Source of the DNA: Galaxea fascicularis
Lineage: Eukaryota > Cnidaria > Anthozoa > Scleractinia > Euphylliidae
Direction: 5' to 3'
Assembly (NCBI GenBank): GCA_948470475.1
Contig: OX419335.1
Span: 18,770,979-18,834,978, forward strand
DNA length: 64,000 bases
The translations under genes were made by a program, and so were the position numbers. Position 1 is the first letter of the stretch. Each line of letters begins with the position of its first letter. Positions 42,801 to 51,500 of this stretch are shown in pieces. The notes below the pieces were generated by a model, which did not search any database, was not told the origin of the DNA, and saw only the letters and a program-made list of their open reading frames with translations.

Positions 42801-44913
42801 ATAGCACATAGAAAAATACAGACGGCAACAGATGTGTCTACAAGATGTAACATTGTCTCACTTAAAGAATATAATTTATGAATCTAACAAATATTGATAT
42901 TTAAAGCATAAAATGAGATACTTGATAAGAATTCAGGCTGAGAAAGGGGATTCCAAGTATGTTCTATTAATATTACCCCACCAAATACAACACACTTGAG
43001 GTGGATGATGTCTTTTATGGTACATCTGTCAAAACTTAGTAAAGGGGTTATTGTAGCTCAGTGGTTATAGCATCTGACCGGTGTTATGGAGCATGTAGGT
43101 TCCCACCTAGGCCTCTGATTTCCTTTTCAGTTGTCCTTTTGACCCCTGCCAAGTAATTAGCGTATCATCTTTCTCACAGGCACATTACACAACTGCCATC
43201 ATTAATAATAATTACATTGTCACTTTGAATCAGGTCAGACTTGGAGCCTACTTCTGGTAACATTTAACCCAGTACAACCTGCCACATGGATGGGAAGTGG
43301 ATGTTTAAACTGCTCCCTCACTAGACCTGTCAAAGGGTGGGTGAGCTCGAGGCCAAAGGCCGTAGTACAAACCCAAACCTAAGGGGAAAAAAACCCTGAC
43401 AGAAATATCAGAGTGAAGCCTCATACAGCAGCATACAGTAGGCGGTAAGACTTGCCAAATTGGCATTCTTTCCAGCAACTCCTGCAACCAAACTGGTGCC
43501 AGACGTACAGCTGTACTGCAATGCTTTCCTCTAGCATACTCCAGCAAGGTTGAGAGGAAAGTCTTGATGCATGGGCAACCCAAGACCTGCCACTGCACTA
43601 CCCAGGCATCTTTCTACCATGGAGAGGACATCCATCTTTGATACACAACAATTAAGAAGCAACATGAGGGACAGCAGTCACAGGTTATGAGTCAAATCTT
43701 GATTGATGATGATGATGATGATGAATCACATTTACATTGTCGAGCCTGCAGTCCAGTGGGAAACATTGTGCAACAACACAGATAAATGACCTGGCTTATT
43801 ACGGGTTCCTGTATACTGTAGCTCAGTGGTTGGAGCATCCAACCAGTGTTACAGAGGTTGTAGCTTCCATTCATGCCTGGGGTTCTGATTTCCTTTCCAG
43901 CTATCCTTTCACCCACGCAACTAGAATATCATCTTTCTCACAAGCACATTACCATTACCATTAATAAAAATTGAAGTATAAAAAACATTAAGGTGAACCA
44001 ACAGCTGAACTGATGGCTGCAAGGATAAAATACAGTCATAAAAAAATAAGAGACAATTAAGATATTAGATTTTTGTACCTGTTCAAATCCTGAAAGCAAA
44101 AGAAATGTCCTTGCCTGCTCCAGTTGCCATATAGTAGCATTAAACTTTGGATTACCTGCATGTATAAATTGTGAATTGGTCATGTTCAATGCACTTGAGC
44201 CTTTCTGAGGAACTAGTGTTTATCCAGGAGCTCTAAGGAGGGTACTTACTTTAGGTAAGACCATTTAACATCAGGAAAAACGATCAATGACATATTCAAC
44301 TCACTTCTGGCTGTAATTAACATAACAGTCTTGCAAAGTCATACTGCGAATTGGATTCAACACAGTTTGAGGCTATAGGGGCACTTATCTGTGGGAAGAG
44401 GTTAATTTTCCAGGAGATATCTACTGTGTCTGATAAAATTTGTCGGTAATATTATTAATATTGTGTACGGATATGAACAGTACATGTTTATTAGCTAACG
44501 CAGGCCTAGGCCTTTGAGATCAAAACTTAGCTGTTCATGTAAGCTTACATGTAAGCTTATGCATGCAAGCCTGCATGTTCAGTGTCACTTAACTTATACT
44601 TTATCAGACAATCTTTAACCCTCCTCTCCATTTCCTTTTCTGTAAGACGAGATGAATCGCATGTGCATATCTTTCATTTAAACTTACTTATTCTGATTTT
44701 TCTGTATTTCTGATTCTCAGGGTCCTTCACTATGTTGTTCACGTAGACTTGAATCAAAGAAAGCGCATTTTTGACGTGATGTGTGTCGGAGATTGATCTT
44801 AAGGCCTCCTATGACATAAAATAGCAGTACGTTCCACTAACATGTCTTGATAATGACAATACGAGCCTGAAAATTTGCAGACAATCAGGTTATCTTACCA
44901 AAGCGACCTCCAT
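24766..44913 (-). CDS. PUB-UBA-coiled coil-UBX-thioredoxin protein (p97/VCP adaptor-like)
   Basis: Seventeen exons with consistent phases: 44899-44913, 44688-44809, 44079-44155, 42636-42792, 42240-42305, 41291-41363, 40442-40568, 39848-39936, 39668-39743, 38374-38496, 29643-29680, 27826-27941, 27216-27290, 26881-26974, 26402-26507, 25606-25668, 24766-24894; about 514 residues if one extra base in exon 2 is discounted. Domains: PUB (about 6-90), UBA (about 125-172), charged coiled coil (213-270), UBX (297-378), thioredoxin fold (385-495) with WCSLC and cis-Pro 463, acidic tail. UBX and PUB domains bind p97/VCP, and UBA binds ubiquitin. A C-terminal thioredoxin suggests redox action on p97 clients; that is inference. 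UBXN1 has UBA-coil-UBX and UBXN6 has PUB-UBX, but I know no described adaptor with all of these plus thioredoxin. Exon 11 and the exon 2 frame are the weak points. Confidence 0.8.
25606..25668 (-). CDS. UBX-Trx gene exon 16 (Trx cis-Pro segment)
   Basis: 63 bp, phase 0-0, donor GTATAG. Encodes GVSSLPTFKLFWNGQ, the cis-proline loop and following strand. The spacing from VDE in exon 15 to the Pro matches canonical thioredoxins exactly. Confidence 0.8.
26402..26507 (-). CDS. UBX-Trx gene exon 15 (Trx active site)
   Basis: 106 bp, acceptor TTCTGTTCAG, donor GTGAGT. Begins by completing Trp of W-C-S-L-C and continues to VLFARVNVDE, the standard Trx strand. Confidence 0.85.
26881..26974 (-). CDS. 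UBX-Trx gene exon 14 (Trx N-terminal part)
   Basis: 94 bp, acceptor CATTTCAG, donor GTGAGT. Encodes VRNVTKIDEWDEVL and LVVAQFYASW, the first strand-helix-strand of the Trx fold. Confidence 0.85.
27216..27290 (-). CDS. UBX-Trx gene exon 13 (UBX end)
   Basis: 75 bp, phase 1-1. Encodes LAPRAALVVQRADQQ, the last UBX strand, and a short Gly-rich linker to the Trx domain. Confidence 0.85.
27826..27941 (-). CDS. UBX-Trx gene exon 12 (UBX core)
   Basis: 116 bp, acceptor TTTGTTCAG, donor GTAAAG. Encodes REVIKLWPVDD, FVLLTSFPQRRISD (the UBX FPR-type loop) and STLEKAG. Confidence 0.88.
28078..28165 (+). repeat. Possible tRNA-derived SINE remnant
   Basis: GTGGCCGAGCGATAGCGG resembles the A box of a Ser/Leu tRNA, and ATTACAAGTCC about 40 bases on resembles a degenerate B box. 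It does not fold as an intact tRNA by eye. Lies in intron 11 of the UBX-Trx gene. Confidence 0.3.
29643..29680 (-). CDS. UBX-Trx gene exon 11 (38-nt microexon, tentative)
   Basis: Needed to fill the UBX domain between exons 10 and 12. Donor GTAAGT is strong. The acceptor is weak (TTCGGAGGAG). It encodes LILELIGGLFSN plus two bases that make Arg with exon 12; the length equals the same stretch in p47/UBXN1 UBX domains and the phases (0 in, 2 out) fit both neighbours. Confidence 0.5.
29880..30110 (+). repeat. Short degenerate tandem repeat with CACGTGA...GATCAAAGTT boxes
   Basis: Units around 29920, 30020 and 30090 share TGCACGTGA-C/A-GATCAAAGTT and TCGCATTT-A--AACAG-GCTGT. About two full copies, period roughly 100 bp. 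Confidence 0.5.
30550..31132. mobile_element. MITE with CAGTAAACACC ends and TA duplication
   Basis: 583 bp. The ends CAGTAAACACC are inverted and flanked by TA (30548-30549, 31133-31134), as in Tc1/mariner-type MITEs. Internal TAAGAACCTA / TAGGTTCTTA boxes occur repeatedly in both orientations. Confidence 0.8.
31580..31649 (-). repeat. Left half of a dispersed repeat split by the 31650-33656 transposon
   Basis: CGCAGACGCTCTTTTGGCTC-GACACGCAATCTTTCC matches, in reverse complement, the uninterrupted copy at 34664-34740. The right half continues at 33657 with CTGCTGAAACGAGC. Confidence 0.75.
31878..33140 (+). pseudogene. Transposon ORF1 N-terminal part, ZAD-like zinc cluster
   Basis: Open from ATG 31878. 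Residues 27/30 and 87/90 form two CxxC pairs 57 residues apart in a fold-sized segment reminiscent of ZAD domains. A basic Ser-rich linker (about 130-170) follows, then a helical region (LKALWRRLNAEFKEYC, ALAYRVSSILFHSGVSSQDL). The reading frame stays open to 33803, but beyond about 33140 it is only the antisense of the helicase fragment and then flanking repeat, so the real protein is truncated. No catalytic motif remains. I do not recognise the family. Confidence 0.6.
33145..33449 (-). pseudogene. RecQ-like SF2 helicase N-terminal fragment in transposon
   Basis: ATG at 33449. Encodes EIKPEQLQAVEALLKGSDVL (Q-motif-like), Walker A motif LPTGYGKS and motif Ia-like VVCPLQSIIEDQV, then runs into unrelated sequence near 33145. 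DEAH box and later motifs are missing. Antisense to the end of ORF1's open frame. Helicase genes of this kind travel with some eukaryotic DNA transposons. Confidence 0.8.
34664..34740 (+). repeat. Uninterrupted copy of the repeat that flanks the 9-bp-TSD transposon
   Basis: Reads TCGTTTCAGCAGACGTTCAT then GGAAAGATTGCGTGACG and AAGAGCGTCTGCG. Its reverse complement equals the left flank plus right flank of 31650-33656 with one AATGAACGT in place of the duplicated 9-mer. It is thus a paralogous empty site. Confidence 0.75.
35200..36226 (+). repeat. AT-rich satellite, period about 80 bp
   Basis: ATTCATTAAAGGTATTAG-type units start near 35338, 35418, 35498, 35578, 35660, 35741 and 35822, then decay to about 36226 and again from 36387 to about 36700. 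Each unit also has TAATATTATTCAGTTTGTTA and AGTGTTACAAAAGGGTATTT. Confidence 0.85.
36227..36386. mobile_element. TA-flanked MITE inserted in the satellite
   Basis: 160 bp. Ends GAGTGGTTTTACTTAACCCG / GAGTGATTTTACTTAAACCG are inverted, with TA at each side (36225-36226, 36387-36388). The satellite continues on both sides (CAGTTT...ATTATGAAA), which fixes the insertion site. Confidence 0.8.
36700..38373. other. Intron 10 of UBX-Trx gene, distal part; no exon recognised
   Basis: Contains open frames on both strands (36795-37025, 37367-37780, 37685-38086, 37945-38340) without recognisable domains or clean splice sites, and C/G homopolymer runs near 37590 and 37657. Confidence 0.4.
38374..38496 (-). 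CDS. UBX-Trx gene exon 10 (UBX start)
   Basis: 123 bp, acceptor TTCTTTACCAG, donor GTACTA, phase 0-0. Encodes a linker and then ILVDLKIRLPDGQ, the first UBX strand and turn. Confidence 0.85.
39265..39552. repeat. Two adjacent inverted repeats in an intron
   Basis: TTTATTATATGGAG near 39270 pairs with CTCCATATAATAAA near 39422. GAAGATATGAATTTTATGTT-CGAGTGGCAAGAACA (39461) pairs with its complement ending 39552. Probably two palindromic repeats or one composite MITE. Confidence 0.65.
39668..39743 (-). CDS. UBX-Trx gene exon 9 (coiled coil)
   Basis: 76 bp, donor GTAACC. Lys/Glu-rich (LEKQRKKLHKEYLLKDMRDE), as in the helical stretch before UBX in UBXN1. Confidence 0.82.
39848..39936 (-). CDS. 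UBX-Trx gene exon 8 (coiled coil)
   Basis: 89 bp, acceptor TTTTCACAG, donor GTAAGA. Encodes PAPISRYQKTVDERHKFQER and an acidic/basic helix. Confidence 0.82.
40442..40568 (-). CDS. UBX-Trx gene exon 7 (UBA end, Gln/Ser-rich linker)
   Basis: 127 bp, acceptor ACCCATTAG, donor GTAAGC. Completes the UBA DWI motif, then a Gln/Ser/Ala-rich low-complexity linker. Confidence 0.8.
41291..41363 (-). CDS. UBX-Trx gene exon 6 (UBA core)
   Basis: 73 bp, acceptor GTTTGTTTAG, donor GTAAGA. Encodes YDIAVAEKALIVTKNKGIQ and PAID; with MG at the end of exon 5 it forms the typical MGF/Y...KAL...N.GI..A.DW UBA pattern. Confidence 0.88.
42240..42305 (-). CDS. UBX-Trx gene exon 5 (UBA start)
   Basis: 66 bp, phase 1-1, donor GTAAGC. 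Encodes ADLTLLSYMKEMG, the first UBA helix and MG turn. Confidence 0.82.
42636..42792 (-). CDS. UBX-Trx gene exon 4 (PUB end and linker)
   Basis: 157 bp, acceptor CACTCCAG, donor GTCAGT. Encodes GDFLVLPSGIQLEGTKLLIE, equivalent to the last PUB strand and helix, then a Ser-rich linker. Confidence 0.8.
43045..43215 (+). repeat. tRNA-derived SINE, copy 1
   Basis: TGTAGCTCAGTGGTTATAGC (A box) and GTAGGTTCCCACCTAGGCC (B-box region), then TGATTTCCTTTTCAGTTGTC and an ATTAATAATAATTA tail. A second copy lies at 43811-43970. Confidence 0.75.
43811..43970 (+). repeat. tRNA-derived SINE, copy 2
   Basis: CTGTAGCTCAGTGGTTGGAG start, GGGGTTCTGATTTCCTTTCC body and an ACCATTACCATTAATAA tail, in the same orientation as copy 1. 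Both sit in intron 3 of the UBX-Trx gene, antisense to it. A (GAT)n run lies at 43706-43724. Confidence 0.75.
44079..44155 (-). CDS. UBX-Trx gene exon 3 (PUB)
   Basis: 77 bp, acceptor TACATGCAG, donor GTACAA. Encodes NPKFNATIWQLEQ and FLLLSGFEQ, matching the middle of the PUB domain of NGLY1/UBXN6. Confidence 0.85.
44688..44809 (-). CDS. UBX-Trx gene exon 2 (PUB start, with one-base frame break)
   Basis: Acceptor TATGTCATAG, donor GTAAGT. Encodes LRSISDTHHVKNAL in one frame and LIQVYVNNIVKDPENQKYRK in the next; both align to a PUB domain without a gap. They are separated by one surplus base in the AAAGAAAAGCG run at 44757-44766. Either a sequence error, a real frameshift, or translation from the in-frame ATG at 44767-44769. 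Confidence 0.75.
44899..44913 (-). CDS. UBX-Trx gene exon 1 (MEVAL)
   Basis: ATG at 44911-44913, five codons, donor GTAAGA in phase 0, matching the exon 2 frame. Very short, so the start is inferred. Confidence 0.55.
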
Positions 44914-45144
44914 TACTGCGCCCACGTACCTCGTTTACTTTAACCAGCGGTAAATAAACCGAGCAAGCAAGGCATGCGCAGCAGCGCGCAGCACTCACAA
45001 GTATAAGAGAACTCATCAGGAAAGGGTTATTGTCTTGGGAAAAGCTTTATTCCTTTCTCAAAATGGTATGAATATCGTGCATACTTGTGCCAGCAATTCT
45101 CTTTATCTGGCACAAGTTTTTTCAGCCGCTGATCGACCGATGGT
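44914..45144. promoter_or_regulatory. Candidate bidirectional promoter
   Basis: 231 bp between the ATG of the minus-strand UBX-Trx gene and a candidate plus-strand first exon. Relatively GC-rich near 44960-44995 (GCATGCGCAGCAGCGCGCAG). No TATA box is evident. Confidence 0.4.
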
Positions 45145-45206
45145 ATGGCAAACCGCAGCTTGAAAGCGGTAAAGAAGGAGATGGTGTTGAAAAGTTGGGC
45201 GAGAAG
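45145..45206 (+). CDS. Candidate first exon of a small plus-strand gene
   Basis: ATG then 20 codons (MANRSLKAVKKEMVLKSW), basic, ending in phase 2 at donor GTAGGC. I do not recognise the protein. Support comes from its divergent position 231 bp from the UBX-Trx start. A middle exon would be needed to reach the candidate last exon at 46604, and I did not find it. Confidence 0.35.
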
Positions 45207-46603
45207 GTAGGCCACTCAGTCTCGTAGGAAGCGTGATTTTTCTAAAAAAATAGGATTAAATTCTTGAAACGGAAAGCATCATGTTTATTTACTTCACAAG
45301 AATAACTACCAAATTTTAAAGTTCTCACCAATTAAAGTTGCCTTGTGAAGGGTTTTAGTACAAGTATATTCACGTTGGGCATTCTTGAGACACTAACCCT
45401 TGATAATCGTAAATTACTTTAGAAGTCACTGTTAAAACCCTGTAGATTTTTAAACCGTCAGTGCACCTTTTAGCTCATAACTTCAAGGTAAAAAAATCAA
45501 TTTGTTTTAACTAAGCATGAAGGTTTCTAGCAAGGAAGAAGTTATGAAATTAGGAATTGCTCATGCCTCAACTTATTTCGGGCGACAATATAAGCTTAAT
45601 GGCATCATAATTGTTTAAGCTTATTTCATCAATCTTAACCATTTCCTGTTGATGTTGCCTATATTGGCCATGATCACTTGTTTCAATGGTATGCAGTTAA
45701 GCTGAGTTAATAATCTATTGTATTAAAAAAAAATCCTTCACCTGTAGAGTCGACTTAGTTAGACTCCATGACAAAACATTACAGGCCTGCACCTTAGTCA
45801 TATGTCTCGATCTCACTGCTTACACTGGGAAAAGAGAAGGTACAACACAGTTTAACTACCGTTATATTGTATGTATGGATGTTAGCAGGACTAGTAAGAG
45901 GTAATTTTCAAAGAAGCAAAACATGAATGATTTCCTCTCCCTTTGTGAACCAAAACAACTGGGAATCGACCAAGCAATAAGACCTCTTTTATTTTCACTT
46001 TTGGGAATTTTCGTAGTAAACTGATAATATATTACAGGCCACAGCAGCCAATGAAATAGATGTTTAGAAAATCAATTGACCATTTGATGCATATTGGTTA
46101 ATTAGCGTGGTTTGTTTTGGCTAATTGATGATTTCAATACCTCTATTCAGGAAATACATGTGAAATATTTCATTGGTTGATTTGAATGTGTTGACACTTA
46201 CAAGTTAATTGCATGGTATTGATTTTCATTGTCCAATCAGATGGTCAATGGTCTCATGGTCATGTTCAAGAATCATTCACTCTTCATCAACTAGGGCTAA
46301 AAAGTTTCTCATTGTCTCATTTTATCAATTAAACTTGCTGATAATATTTTTCATAGACCAGCTTGACTGTCCTCACTTTGGTTTGCTGTCTGGCCATGTT
46401 ACTGTACCCTTAAATCCACAACAAAATCTAATAGAGTTACATGTACTGTATCTGTCATTCTTTCACTTCAACTTCTGAGGCACTGGAAATGAAAAAGAAT
46501 TTTAGCTAGATTCGTGGTTCTGAAATGTACACATGTTGTATCCATAACATTTTTTTGATGACTACTCTCTCCTCATGTTGTTATTGTTGACCTTTGTTTG
46601 TCA

Positions 46604-46680
46604 GGAGCTACTAACCAGTGGTGAAGTAAAACCTGAAGTGTCAGCTGATAAAGATGTCATGGTGGGTGGTCATGTGAAGT
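46604..46680 (+). CDS. Candidate last exon of a small plus-strand gene
   Basis: After acceptor TTTGTTTGTCAG the frame encodes ELLTSGEVKPEVSADKDVMV and ends in a stop within the GACTAGAAAC segment. It reads like an acidic C-terminus. Family unknown; membership in the same gene as 45145 is a guess. Confidence 0.35.
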
Positions 46681-46689
46681 CTGACTAGA

Positions 46690-48242
46690 AACTGTGACAC
46701 ATTTCAACGAATTCTGGAGAATCTTTGTGAACAAGGGATTATGAAGACTTTTGGTAAAACCCCATGTTGGGACAATCTCGAGTTGGAAGTGAAATTCACC
46801 TTGCTTTGCAGAGAAGACGGAATGCTGTTGTCAATTTTAATGTTTTTGGCTTCTGATCCTTGACTATTGACTATAATCACTTTTAGACATACATGTACTT
46901 TATGTTTTCACCAAATAACAACGAGCTACAATTGGCTAACACAGACATCATTCCGTGCGTCTCATTGTCTCATGAAAGGAAACTGAAAGCCAGAAGGAGT
47001 TTTAACAGTACTTGTGCTTTGATGGTGACATTTCCTCTGAAAATGTACTTGTAAATTGTTTTTAGCGATTGTCCTGACCAGAAGCATTGCATGGCTCTGC
47101 GGAATATTACATGTATGTTGTCATTATTAGATTGTAAAAGGCATTTCCGAGAACATTTTCTGAAGTCATGTTCATGTTGAATGTAAAACATTTACAATGT
47201 AACAGGCTCAAGGCAGTGGTTTTCATTCTTTTTATTTTGTGAAAAGCTAAATATTCATCTTTCTTCACTGGAAATTGTACGTTGTATCTTGGAATATGGT
47301 ATAATACATGAATGATAATAAAGCTAATACTGTTATGGGAGATCAGCTTGTAGAGAATTAAAGTTCTATTGAATACATGTATGTGCTCTTGCTGTTGCAC
47401 TGTATCAGTACATGCATTTTATTTTCAATTTAACAAACACCTTTAACAAGATGTAGAGCACTATCTGATTTGTAATCATAAGTTGAATTCATTCTTTATA
47501 ATAGACATGTCCTGTCATTTTTATCTTTATAAAGTTTAAACAGGGACACTTCACTGAGTAGTGCCTGGTTTACCTACATGTATTTAACAAAGGCCTACTT
47601 ATTTCAGCTTCCCAGCTTTCTTCTTCGTTAAAGAGTCTTAGCCAACAGTCGGCCAATGGGATCTGCTTTTTTTTGTTGCTGAATTCAGTCAATCTTTTCC
47701 CATACAAACCTTGAAGTGACTAAGTAAATACACCTGATTTCAAGTCCTTTTTGCTTTTTGGGTCATAGTGACGTCAATTCATTATTCACACCATGGGCCT
47801 TGGGAGAGCCAGTTACAAATTAATATAATAGAGAAATTTTCATTTTTGCATGTAGTTTCTTTAGCTCCATGAAAGTAGTTACTAAATGTCTTAGTTTTGT
47901 TGTATAGGGTGATTAAAAGACATCAAATATTGAAGTCGTTCAATCCCAATGCATTTATAATATAATATGTCATTGGGTAATATATACTGTACTACATGCA
48001 AGTTTAGCTTCGTCCAGTCCGGCTATGACAAAGTGCAAAACCGCATATCTTTTCTCTGAAGTTCATCCTTGTCAGGTCATTGTACATGTAACTATAGATA
48101 TCCCATCTTTTTTTCTCATAGAATGTATCACTTTCCTCTTGTCCGTTGCAGTCTAATTCAATAGTTGGTTTAATAGTTGTGATCATTTCAAAGAGTATTG
48201 ACTCGATGGAATCTTGATAGCCATACACCACTGCTGCGCATG
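46690..48242. other. 3' spacer between candidate small gene and ADAMTSL
   Basis: AT-rich, probably 3' UTR of one or both converging genes. AATAAA-type signals are present (for example CAAATAAC near 46913 is not one; AATAATAAAG near 47317 is close). No repeat or exon recognised. Confidence 0.35.
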
Positions 48243-48521
48243 CTAATGCTTTCTTTCACAACTGTTGCAACACATCCTGTGATAGTGTGAATACTGACAG
48301 AAGTTCGCTTGTATGACGTAGAAGCATATACTGCGAGTGTAAATGTCATGACAGTCTTTTAGTTGCGCCGACCTTCCAGGTAACACTGGACAGGGTTTGT
48401 TGTTGCAGCGTTGGTAGTGAAAAGGTTTGTTTCTTGAGCTGCATTCTCTGGACGTTTGCCCCTCGTGATCAAAGCACATTACATTCCTGACTTGACTTCC
48501 CCCACCACATGACCTGGAACA
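48243..48521 (-). CDS. ADAMTSL last exon (TSP1-7 and PLAC)
   Basis: 279 bp with stop. [17 protein letters not shown] begins the TSP1 after its WxxW part on the previous exon. The PLAC domain has six cysteines ending CCNSCERKH. Confidence 0.92.
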   Translation of the reverse strand, partial: CSRSCGGGSQVRNVMCFDHEGQTSRECSSRNKPFHYQRCNNKPCPVLPGRSAQLKDCHDIYTRSICFYVIQANFCQYSHYHRMCCNSCERKH

Positions 48522-51500
48522 CTGAAAGAGCCAGAGGAACATTTTTACGTGTAAACACTTCGTGTTCAGTAATGCCTCGGAATAAACATTGAGGTTAGCA
48601 AATTTTATTTGCAACTTATAAGACGACCCATCGACGCATCAAGGCCGAGATGATGCGCTGATATTGGGAGTTTGGCCACGAAACGTGTGCATTATAACCA
48701 GCCCAACTAAGCAAAGATTCGCTCTGAGGGCTAACGCTCGAAACGTCAGCTGTACGGTGGTCAATTTGCATTTATCAACGCCGTTGATAAAACCACCGAC
48801 GCAGCACAACAGTTTCTTTAGAAACTACCTCCTTTATTCAACTCAGCAAAGAACGAGCGCATGAGGTTTTGCGTGATTGGCCACGTAAGAAATTTTATTT
48901 CATGTTTTCAGACTGAAACTACGGTGTAGTTAGCATATAAACTACATTAACTACAGTATAGTTAGTATATTAGTAATGGCAAAATGATAAAAGCTATGAA
49001 ATTGAAGTTGACGTGTAAAAGAGCGCTTACTGGAAAGAACTGCTTCGTAATTTGGATATGAACGGAATTCCCGAGGCGACTTTTTAAAAATCCTTTTTGT
49101 TGCGTATCACCCGAGGTGACACCTTTTTTTTTTCCTTTTTGTTGCATATCTGATAAGGATTACATTTGAAAAATCCTTTGTATGGCCTCAAAGTCCCAAC
49201 CCAGTCTGTTATTTTCAGCCATATATAGTAGTGACTTGCAGACTGATAAATATTATTAATACGCCAAGTCCTTTTCTGGCGAACCAACACCGGAGATCGC
49301 GACTAAGTCATATATCACTTAACGTTAAAAAAAAAAAAAAAAAATCACGTTTATAATCAACAAATATTATGCGAGCGAACGTTGCAGAGAAGTTACATGA
49401 TAACTGGTTCAGAACGAGGAAGAAATTTTGTTCGATGTTCCTATTTTGTAATGGCTTTATCTCACGGCTGCTGGACAAATCAAAACTTTGGAATGAAATT
49501 ATCAATGATTCGTTGTTAATCATACAAACAGAATTTTTACCTCTTCCCACTTTGTCGTGAACCACTGGGGTTTGCAGTTGCTGTTGCCACATGGTTGAAC
49601 CCTCGGCGGTTTAGAGTGGCGTGAACACGCCTCCTCTGGAAATTCTTGGTACATTCGTCCTACCGCACCCGCGCAAAACACTGTTCTGACTTGTGTCCCA
49701 TTTCCGCACTCTGCAGAACACTAAAGGGAAGATAGTTAAAACTGAAAGTAAGCCAGTGCAAGTGTTGTCACTTTCTTCAATCCTGGTGGTACTGTGAATT
49801 GGTCAATGTTACATGTAGGTCATCTCTGAGACCTAGCTACAGTGCATCGTCTATCGTCTGACGTGAACCCGGATGCCTACCATTGAACCAAGTCTAATGC
49901 AAATTACACCCGTTTCACCTGAAATAACCTCATCTTACATTTATAAAAATTGTACATTTTAAGATCGCCATTCTCGGACTCAGTATAAGCAGATATGGGA
50001 ATGATTATTTCAGCAAATCTTCATTGTATCAGTTCGAAATGCGATAAAGTTTATTATTTTACAGGGTTTTCAACTGTTTTGTAAAGTAGCGGACATACTT
50101 CTGAAAGTACCGGACGTGAATGTTTACAGTAGTAAAAAAAATCGCCAATATTGATCTCAAGTACCGGACGTGGAATGGCAAACGACCGGACGAAACGTCC
50201 GGCCTCCGGCCTCAAATGAAAACCCTGATTTTACCGATACAGCAACCTCTCATAAGAGTATTATTTGCCGATTGGTTTCCCCGGCGTCAAGCAAATGTTT
50301 TCTGCAACGTAATTGTCTTCTTTCTGGGCGATGATAATGTAGAAATTGCATGTTCACGCATCAATATTCATCCTGTTCTGCTGTTTTGGTTGCGGCTATC
50401 TTTACCTTGCTCCACTCGGAGGTCACCCACATTGCCTGACATTTGCCAGTGTTACACGGTCTGGTGGAGCTGGGCTTTTTAGCTTGGGAGCAGTGACTTG
50501 TGGGAAGGGTATGACCACCCTTCCTTCCACAGAAAACAGGACGACTTTGCTGTCCTTTTCCACAAGGAACTGAACACTGTACAAAAACAAATAAACAGGT
50601 GAACAGTCTCATGATGCTGGATGTTGAAGACTCATTTAGGGTCACTGTGGTCTTAACGGGCCAATTGGCTCCATATTGTTCGACCAGCGATTACGGCTGT
50701 CGTAAGCATCTCATTTAACTGAACCCGATTGCCTGGACCGTTTCACAATCTGCCAGCCTTTTACTGTGAAAAACATGCTGTTTTAGAAATTACCTGTCAA
50801 AGTAAAGTAATTCAGTTAAAAACTTCAAAGTTGTACGAGATGTAAAACGGTGAGAGGGGAAGAAAGGTTTGATTGTTCTAATCTGGTGGCCATACAATTT
50901 GTGATACTTTCCAAACGAGATGACTCGTTGCATTGTGAAAAAGCCCCATTCCTGCATGTCACTTCAACATCTGGTTGTCTTTTTCCCAGATGCATACCGG
51001 AAGGGTCACACGAACTTATGCTCTTCAACCCGCTGCTTGATTAGAGCTAAGTCTATTTCCTTTAAGGCAACATCTTTACATGTTTTGAGAACGGTGTGAT
51101 ACACTTACTTGGGACCACTTGTGGCTCGCAAACCAGTCGGTCTTGCAGGATCCGGTGAAGCAAGATTCCGTCACTGACGGCTTGGGACTCCGCCCACAAA
51201 AGCTTTCATCAACGGTATGATTGTTGATGTCCACGCATCGCACGTTTCTCTGTTTGACCCCTTTTTCACAAGTCACAGAACACTGCAAAAAAGGTGGACA
51301 ACACATCCTACATTTTATCTTAGGCCTCAGAAAAGTCTGGATTGATGTCGGAAGGGCCTTCACTCAGGACGCAGACAAAAGGCAGAACGAGGAAATGCAT
51401 TTGGTAACCCTTGTGGTACTCCTATTTAACAATTCTTTTTAGTGAGCTGTTTCCTTTCATATCGCACATTCGTTAAGGTGTTCCTACCCGTCCATTGAAA

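Noticed and set aside
43045..43120. Functional tRNA gene
   Set aside because: The A box is good but the body does not close into a cloverleaf and continues into a SINE tail.
45027..45215. 62-codon minus-strand ORF upstream of the UBX-Trx start
   Set aside because: Lies upstream of the better supported ATG, has no donor, and overlaps a plus-strand exon candidate.
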